A stretch of DNA of 24,480 nt, taken from the NCBI GenBank assembly GCA_017466495.1, contig JAFTUB010000189.1, forward strand, positions 1-24,480, in the 5' to 3' direction. Positions 14,707-21,178 of this stretch are shown here, piece by piece. Source of the stretch: Clostridia bacterium (GTDB lineage: Bacteria; Bacillota; Clostridia; Oscillospirales; CAG-272). Within the stretch, counting starts at the first letter, position 1. The number at the start of each line of letters is the position of its first letter. The notes beneath the pieces are model-generated. The model searched no databases and was not told where the DNA came from. It saw nothing but the letters and a program-made list of their open reading frames with translations. Both the position numbers and the translations under genes were made by a program.

Positions 14707-14745
14707 ATGATATCACATAAAACCTACCTTGTCAATAGGTTTTAT
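14707..14745 (-). promoter_or_regulatory. iscS promoter with Rrf2/IscR-type operator
   Basis: On the minus strand TTGACA (14735-14730), 17 bp, TATCAT (14712-14707). The -35 box is the centre of a perfect inverted repeat: ATAAAACCTA, 9 bp, TAGGTTTTAT (14745-14736 and 14726-14717). A dimer bound there would block polymerase. The likely ligand is the Rrf2 protein encoded last in the cluster. Confidence 0.8.
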
Positions 14746-14780
14746 AAAAATTCTTGAAATTTTTTCCGTTTCGACGCAAA

Positions 14781-14812
14781 AAGAAGTGCTGTACAGCGGT
14801 ACAGCACTTCTT
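14781..14812 (-). terminator. Terminator after the MBL-fold gene
   Basis: A perfect 14-bp stem (14781-14794 with 14799-14812) with a 4-nt loop is followed on the minus strand by TTTTTGCG. It ends the MBL-fold gene 12 nt after its stop and lies just upstream of the iscS promoter. Confidence 0.85.
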
Positions 14813-14824
14813 CAACACAAAAGT

Positions 14825-15553
14825 TTATTCCAAAATATACACATCCCCGTCCCGGGGGAAGGAAAGATGCAGGTCCCCGGCCCCCGCAGCCAGGGCATCG
14901 TATTTATGCAGAGGCCAAACGTGGGTGACCGCTGTCCGGGGAGCGGGATAGGCCGCGATCCGCTCCAGCAGAATCTCGGGACTGCAATGAGCGCATTCTG
15001 TGATGAGCAGCTCCACCTTCTCCCGGGGATCCCACCGGGGGAAATCCTCCAGGCTCTTCTGCATATCCCCGGTAATACGGACGCTGTGCCCTTCCCCGCG
15101 AAGCAAAAATCCGTAGGCCATGCCATTCTCCAGGTGCGCGGTGGGGATAGCCTTCACCGACAGAACGCCATCGTCAAATACCTCTCCCGCAGAATAGGCA
15201 TGGAGGCGGATCCGCCCGAGGTCGATCTCGCGGTGGTGGAGCAGCCGCAGGAGCGCGGTATATTGCTCTACTCCGCGGGGATCGGGGAGATAAACATCCA
15301 AATCCACATTCTTATAGTACCAGGTGGAAAGATTGAGAAAGTGCACCAGACCGTTCACATGATCCCCGTGCATATGGGTGATGAAAACGCCCTTGATCCG
15401 GGCGAAATCAATCCCCCGACGGGTCAGCAGATCGGCGACGGGTGCGCCCGCATCAATGAGGTAGGCGCGATCCCCCACCTCTGCCAACATAGACTGGCAG
15501 TACCGATCAGCCGAAGGCACACCGTGGCTGGTACCGAGAAATTCGATTTTCAT
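14825..15553 (-). CDS. MBL-fold metallohydrolase (RNase Z / phosphodiesterase-like)
   Basis: A 242-residue beta-lactamase-fold protein that starts MKIEFLGTSHGVPSADRYCQ, the usual first strand of RNase Z-like and cyclic-phosphodiesterase-like enzymes. The zinc motif THMHGDH lies near residues 59-65 (FITHMHGDHVNGLVHFL). Later ligand candidates are TAHLENGMAY, ITGDMQ and ITECAHCS, and VTHVWPLHKYDAL near the end. It lacks the long exosite arm of true RNase Z, so tRNA processing is not certain; the substrate is unknown. ATG 15553 is preferred (AGGGTG upstream) over GTG 15562. A single-gene unit with its own promoter and terminator. Confidence 0.75.
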   Translation of the reverse strand: MKIEFLGTSHGVPSADRYCQSMLAEVGDRAYLIDAGAPVADLLTRRGIDFARIKGVFITHMHGDHVNGLVHFLNLSTWYYKNVDLDVYLPDPRGVEQYTALLRLLHHREIDLGRIRLHAYSAGEVFDDGVLSVKAIPTAHLENGMAYGFLLRGEGHSVRITGDMQKSLEDFPRWDPREKVELLITECAHCSPEILLERIAAYPAPRTAVTHVWPLHKYDALAAGAGDLHLSFPRDGDVYILE

Positions 15554-15605
15554 CTTGTTCACCCTTTTCTTTGTGATTCGCGGACTGTCCGTCAGCGACG
15601 CTCAT

Positions 15606-15634
15606 AGCTTATCACAAACGGGCGCATTTGTCAA
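15606..15634 (-). promoter_or_regulatory. Promoter of the MBL-fold gene
   Basis: TTGACA (15634-15629), 17 bp, TAAGCT (15611-15606) on the minus strand. It is divergent from the XRE promoter at 15706-15734; the CGGTAG array lies between them. Confidence 0.6.
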
Positions 15635-15650
15635 TGCAGCGCCGCGGCAT

Positions 15651-15696
15651 CTACCGTCGGTAGAAAAAACAACGCTTTTTTCTACCGTTTTCTACG
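15651..15696. promoter_or_regulatory. Operator-like CGGTAG/CTACCG array between divergent promoters
   Basis: CTACCG-T-CGGTAG (15651-15663) is a 6-bp dyad. Its right half begins a 12-bp perfect inverted repeat, CGGTAGAAAAAA (15658-15669) with TTTTTTCTACCG (15676-15687), and another half-site TTCTACG follows at 15690-15696. Four spaced half-sites just upstream of the XRE -35 box suggest cooperative binding by the XRE protein or another repressor. Confidence 0.6.
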
Positions 15697-15705
15697 CACG
15701 GCAGG

Positions 15706-15734
15706 TTGTGCATTTCCCCTTTTTCTGCTATAAT
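15706..15734 (+). promoter_or_regulatory. Promoter of the small XRE gene
   Basis: TTGTGC (15706-15711), 17 bp, TATAAT (15729-15734), about 50 nt before the AAGGAGA ribosome site. Confidence 0.75.
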
Positions 15735-15792
15735 TTAACCGTGGCCACAAAACAACAATTCCATCCCAATGAGATGATAAGGAGATACTACT

Positions 15793-16191
15793 ATGGAAAA
15801 GAAAATCGAAACCAACACCGTGGGCGGGCGCATTGCTCTGCTCCGGGGCGAGCGGAAAATGACCCAGGCAGAGCTGGCAGAACTTCTGCACCTCAGCGAC
15901 AAGGCAGTATCCAAGTGGGAGACCACCGACAGCTGTCCCGATATTGAGCTTCTCCCCCAGCTCTCGGATATTTTTGGCGTGTCCATCGACTATCTGGTGC
16001 GAGGAGAGGCATTCCGTCCGCAGAAGCTGTTCGTGGGCAACCCCTACGCCCCCATCAACAAGATTCAGGGCAAGAACATGATCGATGGGCTCAACGCCCA
16101 CTACCTGTCCCGTGGCTGGCACGTGGTATCGGCCGACCAGGACGATGCTGACGGCTACAGCGTCATGATCGTCATTGAACGGGAGCGATAA
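15793..16191 (+). CDS. Small XRE-family transcriptional regulator
   Basis: A 132-residue protein. Residues 10-70 form a standard helix-turn-helix: GGRIALLRGERKMTQAELAE, LLHLSDKAVSKWETTDSCPD, IELLPQLSDIFGVSIDYLV. The 60-residue tail (LFVGNPYAPINKIQGKNMID, GWHVVSADQDDADGYSVMIV) is small and mixed, probably for dimerisation or sensing; I recognise no domain in it. ATG 15793 has AAGGAG about 9 nt upstream. The divergent MBL-fold gene and the operator-like array upstream suggest it controls itself, its neighbour, or both. Confidence 0.8.
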   Translation: MEKKIETNTVGGRIALLRGERKMTQAELAELLHLSDKAVSKWETTDSCPDIELLPQLSDIFGVSIDYLVRGEAFRPQKLFVGNPYAPINKIQGKNMIDGLNAHYLSRGWHVVSADQDDADGYSVMIVIERER

Positions 16192-16201
16192 GCCCCAAAA
16201 C

Positions 16202-16237
16202 AAAATCCCCCACGGGCTTTGGCCCATGGGGGATTTT
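16202..16237. terminator. Bidirectional terminator between the XRE gene and the CD1247-type gene
   Basis: AAAATCCCCCA (16202-16212) pairs perfectly with TGGGGGATTTT (16227-16237). An inner GGGC/GCCC pair with loop TTTG and one mismatch extends the stem. It serves the convergent genes on both sides. Confidence 0.85.
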
Positions 16238-16270
16238 CAATCAATCGCAATCACGGAAAGAGAGCGGAGC

Positions 16271-16723
16271 TTACGCCTTGTCCTCTTCTTCCTCGTCTTC
16301 GCAGTCGCAGCATCCGTCGCAGATGCAATCGAAATGCTCGTGGCAAGCGGGGCAGACCAGATCAGCAGGATCAACCGTCTCGTCGAAGCAAATCACTTCG
16401 CCGCAGGAAGGACAGGTGATCTCATAATACTCATCATCGTCATCATCGTCGCAGCAGCAATCGCAGTCGCAATCACAGTCGCAATCGTCCTCATCGCCGA
16501 ACTCGTCCATGATGAACTCCTCGACTTCGCCCAGATCCTCATCGATCTCCTCGATGTAATCGTGCAGCTCGTCGGTGATGTCCTCCAGGCGGTCAACTGC
16601 CTCGGTCAGCTCACCGATCAGGTCGAGCATGGCGTTGATCAGCTTGGTCTCGGGCTTGGTGGCATCGAGAGCGGTGCCCTCTGCCAGGCCCTTCAGATAT
16701 GCAGCCTTTTCGGTCAAAGTCAT
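16271..16723 (-). CDS. CD1247-type acidic, Cys/Asp-repeat protein with zinc ribbon
   Basis: A 150-residue, very acidic protein. Residues 1-70 are helical (MTLTEKAAYLKGLAEG, DRLEDITDELHDYIEEIDED), like the CD1247 N-terminal domain known only in Clostridia. Then comes CDCDCDCDCCC (81-91), an Asp run, a zinc-ribbon pair C104/C107 and C124/C127 (CPSCGE, CPACHE), and a Cys-rich acidic end (C133, C135, C138, C139, C141). Function is unknown; metal binding is suggested by the cysteines. AGGAGG lies 7 nt before ATG 16723. It follows efp by 15 nt on the same strand and is probably co-transcribed with it. Confidence 0.8.
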   Translation of the reverse strand: MTLTEKAAYLKGLAEGTALDATKPETKLINAMLDLIGELTEAVDRLEDITDELHDYIEEIDEDLGEVEEFIMDEFGDEDDCDCDCDCDCCCDDDDDDEYYEITCPSCGEVICFDETVDPADLVCPACHEHFDCICDGCCDCEDEEEEDKA

Positions 16724-16738
16724 TTTCGTTCCTCCTGA

Positions 16739-17296
16739 TTATGCACGGGAGAGATATTCACCCGTTCTGGTATCGATCTTGAGCACTTCGCCCTCTTCGA
16801 TGAACAGCGGAACCTTGATCACGGCACCGGTCTCCAGAGTAGCGGGCTTAAGGGTGTTGGTAGCGGTGTTGCCTGCAAAACCGGGATCGGTCTGGGTAAC
16901 AGCCAGCTCAACAAACGTGGGGGGCTCGATATCAAACACTTTTCCCTTATAGGAAACGAGCTTAACCATCATCTCTTCCTTGACGAACTTGAAGCTGTCA
17001 GGGAGCGCGTCCTTGTTGATGGGCGTCATATCGAAGCTCTCCATATCCATGAAGTAATACAAATCGCCATCGTTGTAGGAGTACTGCATTTCTTTTCTCT
17101 CGATATAAGCATTCTCATACTTATCGGTGGGGCTGAAGGTGCGCTCGATCACGGCACCGGTAATGACATTCTTGAGCTTGGTGCGGACGAAAGCCGCGCC
17201 CTTACCCGGCTTAACATGCTGAAATTCGATAACCTGCAGAACCTGGCCATCCATCTCGAAAGTGATGCCGTTCTTGAAATCGCCGGCTACTACCAT
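16739..17296 (-). CDS. efp: Translation elongation factor P
   Basis: Rescues ribosomes stalled at polyproline stretches. The 185-residue protein has the three beta-barrel domains: KOW-like N-domain (MVVAGDFKNGITFEMDGQVL), OB domain starting near 65, and the C-terminal signature GAVIKVPLFIEEGEVLKIDT. The loop tip is HVKPGKGAAF, so Lys32 aligns with the residue that is modified in Enterobacteria; no EpmA/EpmB-type modifier is visible here. ATG 17296 has GGAGGT 7 nt upstream; a longer frame is not supported. It has a consensus promoter at 17362-17390. The start region is clear of carD, which lies upstream on the same strand. Confidence 0.96.
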   Translation of the reverse strand: MVVAGDFKNGITFEMDGQVLQVIEFQHVKPGKGAAFVRTKLKNVITGAVIERTFSPTDKYENAYIERKEMQYSYNDGDLYYFMDMESFDMTPINKDALPDSFKFVKEEMMVKLVSYKGKVFDIEPPTFVELAVTQTDPGFAGNTATNTLKPATLETGAVIKVPLFIEEGEVLKIDTRTGEYLSRA

Positions 17297-17361
17297 TGTT
17301 GTTACCTCCAACGTAAAACATCTTTTTTTCGCAGATTTTCACTGCGTATAAGTTACATTTT

Positions 17362-17390
17362 ATTATACAGGATTTTCCCCGAAATTGCAA
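17362..17390 (-). promoter_or_regulatory. Promoter of efp
   Basis: TTGCAA (17390-17385), 17 bp, TATAAT (17367-17362) on the minus strand, in the gap after the carD gene. Confidence 0.85.
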
Positions 17391-17456
17391 GAGGGATGCA
17401 GGGAAAAAGTGATGCAAATTGTTAACTTATTGTGAACAAGGCAAAGAAATTCCGTT

Positions 17457-17972
17457 TTACGCCTTGGTTTGGATCTCAATCTGCTCCAAAATAAAGGGCA
17501 GAACCTGATCCCGTTTGATCTGCAGAACGTGGGCAAATTCATCGTAGAGGATCTTTTCCGCATCGTGCAGGAAGTGCTCATCGGCCACATGGAACTTGCG
17601 CCCTGCGGTCTCCTGCCGCTGTTTGCGCAGGTAAAGCGCCTTGATCATCCCCACCATGGCAGCCCGATCGCCCCCATTCAGAACAGCGCGGCAGTGATCC
17701 CGCCGGGCATGATCGTCATCAATGGACAGGGCTTCCTCGCTGGGCATGGTACGGATCAGGGTGTAGATCTCCTCGGGAGAAAGGACCCGACGCATCTTTG
17801 CCGTCAGCGCTTCATTGTCCAGAGGGACAAAAACCGTAGACCTGCCCGCATAAACAGGCTTGAGCACATAATACAGCTTTGGCTCCCCCATAAAATTCTG
17901 CTCCGAGATCTCCGCGATCCGACAGACCCCCTCCGTGCCGTACAGCACCGTATCATCGACCCGAAATTCCAT
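17457..17972 (-). CDS. CarD-family transcriptional regulator
   Basis: A 171-residue protein. The N-terminal CarD/TRCF RID fold is clear: FRVDDTVLYGTEGVCRIAEI, LYYVLKPVYAGRSTVFVPLD, with the rest helical (LSPEEIYTLIRTM, AMVGMIKALYLRKQRQE, FLHDAEKILYDEFAHVLQI). CarD proteins bind RNA polymerase and promoter DNA to tune initiation. ATG 17972 (MEFRVDD) has GAGGTG 8 nt upstream. A longer open frame upstream reads into the leader terminator and is not real. The leader carries a full intrinsic terminator at 18006-18059 between promoter and start, so expression is probably attenuated. Confidence 0.9.
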   Translation of the reverse strand: MEFRVDDTVLYGTEGVCRIAEISEQNFMGEPKLYYVLKPVYAGRSTVFVPLDNEALTAKMRRVLSPEEIYTLIRTMPSEEALSIDDDHARRDHCRAVLNGGDRAAMVGMIKALYLRKQRQETAGRKFHVADEHFLHDAEKILYDEFAHVLQIKRDQVLPFILEQIEIQTKA

Positions 17973-18005
17973 GTTCTGCACCTCGCATTCAAGCATCAAT
18001 TCGAC

Positions 18006-18059
18006 AAAAAAAGTGCAGTCTGCTTCAACCGGACTTACGTTCCGCCAAGCAAACTGCAC
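18006..18059 (-). terminator. Terminator in the leader of carD (attenuator or short RNA)
   Basis: On the minus strand a 13-bp stem, one U-G pair included (18059-18047 with 18025-18013), with an inner bulged CGGA/TCCG hairpin, is followed by seven T (18012-18006). The promoter's expected start is near 18070, so a terminated RNA would be about 65 nt. The carD ATG lies 34 nt past the T-run. It may be an attenuator for carD or make a small RNA; sequence alone cannot tell. Confidence 0.8.
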
Positions 18060-18076
18060 GTTGATTGTTCTACAAT

Positions 18077-18105
18077 ATTATAGCATATTTTTCGGGTCGG
18101 TGTAA
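18077..18105 (-). promoter_or_regulatory. Promoter of the carD leader
   Basis: TTACAC (18105-18100), 17 bp, TATAAT (18082-18077) on the minus strand, about 18 nt before the leader terminator stem. Confidence 0.8.
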
Positions 18106-18187
18106 TAGGCATTTTACACAAAATATTTTTTTCTTTGAAATTGTCCCTGCCGCGGGAAGCGTTTTTTCATTTTTTTTGGCAAATCCG

Positions 18188-18216
18188 TTGCAAAAAGCCC
18201 TTTCCTGTGGTAAAAT
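18188..18216 (+). promoter_or_regulatory. Promoter of ddh
   Basis: TTGCAA (18188-18193), 17 bp, TAAAAT (18211-18216), about 40 nt before the start codon. Confidence 0.75.
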
Positions 18217-18263
18217 GGTAACGTATTTTTCGGTGCGGGAAAAACCGCAGAAAGGCAATTCGC

Positions 18264-19250
18264 ATGAGCATTCGTATCGGCATTTTCGGTTATGGCAATC
18301 TCGGCCGCGGGGTAGAAGCGGCCATCCGACAGAACAGCGACATGACGCTGGCAGCTGTATTCACCCGACGGGATCCCGCATCCCTGCGCATCCGCACCGA
18401 GGGCGTGCCCGTTCTGTCAGCGGACTGTGCGGCACAGATGGCCGACAAGATTGATGTGATGATCCTCTGCGGCGGCAGTGCCACCGATCTGCCGGTACAG
18501 ACTCCCGCCATGGCGGCGCTCTTCAACGTGGTGGACAGCTTTGACAATCACTCCAAGATTCCCGAGCATTTCGCCGCGGTGGATGCGGCGGCTTCCGCTT
18601 CCGGTAAGGTTGCGGTGATCTCGGCAGGCTGGGATCCCGGAATGTTCTCCCTCAACCGGGTATTGGCCGAGGCCATTCTCCCCGACGGTGCAGGATACAC
18701 CTTCTGGGGCAAGGGGGTCAGCCAGGGGCATTCGGATGCCATTCGCCGCATTGACGGTGTGGTGGATGCGCGGCAGTACACCATTCCCGTGGAGGCGGCC
18801 ATGGATGCGGTGCGCAGCGGCAGCTGCCCCACCCTCACCACCCGCGAAAAGCACACCCGCGAGTGCTTTGTAGTGGCCAAGGAGGGCGCTGATCTTGCCC
18901 GCATTGAGCACGAGATCAAGACCATGCCGGCGTATTTTGCCGATTATGACACCACGGTGCATTTCATCAGCTTAGAAGAGCTGAAGGAGAAGCACAGCGG
19001 CATTCCCCACGGCGGCTTTGTGATTCACAGCGGCCGCACCGGCTTTGACGGGGAGCACAATGCGCTGATCGAATACCGTCTGAAGCTGGACTCCAACCCC
19101 GAGTTTACTTCCTCGGTGCTGGTGGCCTGCGCCCGCGCCGCCTATCGCATGGCAGGCGCCGGAGCATCGGGATGCAAGACGATTTTGGACATTCCCCCCG
19201 CATTCCTTTCCGCCAAATCGGGTGAGGAGCTGCGGAAGGGATTGCTGTGA
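18264..19250 (+). CDS. ddh: meso-Diaminopimelate D-dehydrogenase
   Basis: Makes meso-DAP in one NADPH-dependent step, the short lysine / cell-wall route. The 328-residue protein matches the family in length and order: Rossmann loop IGIFGYGNLGRGVEAAIR (G9, G11, G14), FTRRDP, VDSFDNHSKIPEHFAAVD, ISAGWDPGMFSLNR, WGKGVSQGHSDAIRRIDGV, and the C-terminal KTILDIPPAFLS. Many Clostridia use ddh with or instead of the acetylase or aminotransferase branch; which branch is used here cannot be told. AAAGG lies before ATG 18264. It is a single-gene unit followed by a palindromic repeat and a strong terminator. Confidence 0.95.
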   Translation: MSIRIGIFGYGNLGRGVEAAIRQNSDMTLAAVFTRRDPASLRIRTEGVPVLSADCAAQMADKIDVMILCGGSATDLPVQTPAMAALFNVVDSFDNHSKIPEHFAAVDAAASASGKVAVISAGWDPGMFSLNRVLAEAILPDGAGYTFWGKGVSQGHSDAIRRIDGVVDARQYTIPVEAAMDAVRSGSCPTLTTREKHTRECFVVAKEGADLARIEHEIKTMPAYFADYDTTVHFISLEELKEKHSGIPHGGFVIHSGRTGFDGEHNALIEYRLKLDSNPEFTSSVLVACARAAYRMAGAGASGCKTILDIPPAFLSAKSGEELRKGLL

Positions 19251-19255
19251 GTGGC

Positions 19256-19308
19256 GGGGCGATGCCCCGGACCCCACCAAGGGGGCTTTTTGAAAAAAGC
19301 CCCCTTGG
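19256..19308. repeat. Palindromic intergenic repeat with two stems
   Basis: GGGGC-GAT-GCCCC (19256-19268) is followed by a 15-bp perfect palindrome with arms at 19277-19291 and 19294-19308 (CCAAGGGGGCTTTTT and its complement, GA centre). It sits right after the ddh stop and before the real terminator. This composition is like the small repeated hairpins scattered in gut Clostridia genomes. One copy is seen here, so the repeat nature is inference. Confidence 0.55.
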
Positions 19309-19329
19309 AACCCGCAAAAACTTTCAAAC

Positions 19330-19372
19330 AAAAAAGAGACCGGGTGCCGTTTCGGCACCCGGTCTCTTTTTT
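19330..19372. terminator. Bidirectional terminator between ddh and the dipeptidase gene
   Basis: A 20-bp perfect stem (19330-19349 with 19353-19372) with a TTT loop has A6 at one end and T6 at the other. It ends ddh on the plus strand and the dipeptidase gene on the minus strand. Its last two bases lie inside the dipeptidase stop codon (19371-19373). Confidence 0.95.
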
Positions 19373-20309
19373 AGGCGGGCAGGTACTGCTTGAGGAAGCG
19401 CAGGTAATTGCCGCCGGCGACTTTTTCTACCAGGGTTTCGCTGTAGTTATGGGTAAGCATGAAATCAATGAGGCGGTCGTGGACCGAGCAGCTCTCATCC
19501 AGGGGGGCGGGATAGTGGTGCCCGATGCCGTCGATGTCACAGCCGAAGCCGATGTGATCCTCGCCGCCCAGGGACAGGCAATGATCCAGGTGGGCAAAGA
19601 GCTGTTCCACCGTGCGCTTCTCGGGGTCATCATGAACAAAGGAGGGGCAGAGGTTAAGGCCGATCATGCCGTCCTGGCGGAAGATCTCCCGGGCCATATC
19701 ATCGGTGAGGTTGCGGCTGTGGCCGCAGAGGGCGCGGAAGTTGGAGTGGGTGGCGATGATGGGCTTGGCCGACAACTCGGCCAGGTCCCAGAAGCTTCGG
19801 TCGGAGAGGTGGGAGACGTCGAAAATCATCCCCTGGCGGTTGCCCTCCTCCACCATGGCACGGCCGATCTCGGTCAGGCCGGTATCCTCCTCCCCCTCCT
19901 CCAGGCGATTGCTTTTGCCCAGGTCATTGTGCAGCCAGGTCAGACCGCACACCCGCGCACCGCAGTGGAAGAAGCGGCGAAGAATCTCGGGACTGCCCTT
20001 GAGTCCCGTTCCGCCCTCCAGCGTCAGCAGGGCGGCGTGCTTGCCTGCGGCAAAGGCGGCCTCAATGTCAGCGTAGGTTTTGACGGGCAGGACACGGTCG
20101 CTCTCGTTGGCCATGGCCAGGAAAAAATGTCCCAGAAAGCGGACTGCACGGCGATAGCAATCCTCCACCGAGTTCTCCGGCCAGGTGCAGAAAAGTGCCA
20201 CAAACTGCAGCTGCTGCATCCGGGTACTGTAATTGTAGGGGTTGACAATGCCAAATTTCCCGGCATCCACCTTCTGAATGCTGTCGCAATGGGAATCCAC
20301 AATAAACAT
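19371..20309 (-). CDS. Membrane-dipeptidase-type peptidase (M19), cytoplasmic
   Basis: A 312-residue metal-dependent dipeptidase. The zinc site matches M19: HCD (H7, D9 in FIVDSHCDS), bridging E98 (LLTLEGG), H167 (IFDVSHLSD) and H188 (PIIATHSNFRALCGHSRNL), with FGCDIDG near the end as the Asp region. No signal peptide, so it acts in the cytoplasm, probably on dipeptides (often with a D-residue or dehydro-residue in the family). ATG 20309 has GGAGGT 8 nt upstream; the long upstream frame covers the promoter. It is a single gene under a perfect promoter and shares a terminator with ddh. Confidence 0.92.
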   Translation of the reverse strand: MFIVDSHCDSIQKVDAGKFGIVNPYNYSTRMQQLQFVALFCTWPENSVEDCYRRAVRFLGHFFLAMANESDRVLPVKTYADIEAAFAAGKHAALLTLEGGTGLKGSPEILRRFFHCGARVCGLTWLHNDLGKSNRLEEGEEDTGLTEIGRAMVEEGNRQGMIFDVSHLSDRSFWDLAELSAKPIIATHSNFRALCGHSRNLTDDMAREIFRQDGMIGLNLCPSFVHDDPEKRTVEQLFAHLDHCLSLGGEDHIGFGCDIDGIGHHYPAPLDESCSVHDRLIDFMLTHNYSETLVEKVAGGNYLRFLKQYLPA

Positions 20310-20339
20310 AGCCGTACACCTCCGTACTGTGATAGGTTT

Positions 20340-20368
20340 ATTATACGCCCAAGGCCTCGGTTTGTCAA
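20340..20368 (-). promoter_or_regulatory. Perfect consensus promoter of the dipeptidase gene
   Basis: TTGACA (20368-20363), 17 bp, TATAAT (20345-20340) on the minus strand; divergent from the DUF6062 operon promoter. Confidence 0.9.
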
Positions 20369-20395
20369 GAATCGGTGGGTTTTTCCTGCACACAC

Positions 20396-20424
20396 TTGCA
20401 GTTTGGGGCAAACTGTGCTATAAT
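20396..20424 (+). promoter_or_regulatory. Promoter of the DUF6062 / TIM-barrel / SLOG operon
   Basis: TTGCAG (20396-20401), 17 bp, TATAAT (20419-20424). A dyad CAGTTTG-GGG-CAAACTG (20399-20415) fills the spacer between the boxes, where a repressor could act. Confidence 0.8.
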
Positions 20425-20450
20425 GAAAAAAACAATACAAGGAGCTGTCC

Positions 20451-21158
20451 ATGGAACAGATCTATACCATACCGGTTAACGAAGCCTTTGATGCCGCCGA
20501 CGGCTGTCCCTTCTGCGCACTGTGGCGCAAGCTGGAGGAGAACGAGCTGGACCTGATCCTGGGGGCCTCCATGATGGAGCCCGATGTGCGGATCAAAACC
20601 AACAAGCAGGGCTTCTGCCGTACCCACTACGATATGATGTTTGTGCGAAAAAACCGTCTGGGCATGGCCCTGACGCTGGAGTCCCATCTGAACGAGTTGA
20701 AGTCCGACATTGCCGCCGGGGGACTGGGCGCCGTGCTGGGGGGCGCGGGGGCAAAGCCGCTCAAACGCATTGCCGAGCTGGAGGAGGACTGTTACGTCTG
20801 CGGCCGCATCAATTACCACTTCACCCACATGATTGAGACGGCAGTTCTGCTTTGGGAGCAGGATGAGGCCTTCGCACCCAAGCTGCAGAAGCAGCCCTAT
20901 TTCTGCCTGCCCCACTACCGCCGTCTGCTGGACTACGCCCGCACCCGCCTGCCCAAGAAAAAGCAGGGGGAATTTGTCCGCCAGGCTTCGGCGGTGGTGG
21001 AGGGATATCTGGACACCCTCTCGGCGGATGTGAGCTGGTTCTGCAAGAAGTTCGACTACCGCTACGAGGATGAGCCCTGGGGCAATTCCCGGGATGCGGT
21101 GGAGCGAGCCATCAAATTCCTGCGCAGCGACCTGCACGGCGACCCGCCGAAAAAATAA
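20451..21158 (+). CDS. DUF6062-type protein with two CxxC...CxxH modules
   Basis: A 235-residue protein resembling DUF6062 proteins of Firmicutes (YTIPVNEAFDAADGCPFC, ILGASMMEPDVRI, GFCRTHYDMM). It holds two similar metal-type modules: C19/C22 with C56/H59, and C114/C117 with C152/H155 (CYVCGRINYHF, FCLPHYRRLL). The spacing is nearly equal, 33 and 34 residues, as if one unit had been duplicated. The four ligands per unit suggest two structural zinc sites. Function is unknown. It is first in an operon, 20 nt before the first TIM-barrel gene. No signal peptide or membrane segment. Confidence 0.75.
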   Translation: MEQIYTIPVNEAFDAADGCPFCALWRKLEENELDLILGASMMEPDVRIKTNKQGFCRTHYDMMFVRKNRLGMALTLESHLNELKSDIAAGGLGAVLGGAGAKPLKRIAELEEDCYVCGRINYHFTHMIETAVLLWEQDEAFAPKLQKQPYFCLPHYRRLLDYARTRLPKKKQGEFVRQASAVVEGYLDTLSADVSWFCKKFDYRYEDEPWGNSRDAVERAIKFLRSDLHGDPPKK

Positions 21159-21178
21159 TCCCCAAAGGAGATCCCCCC

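Noticed and set aside
17457..18059. 200-codon carD starting in the leader
   Set aside because: The first 29 codons fall in the leader terminator and lack a ribosome site; ATG 17972 has GAGGTG at good spacing.
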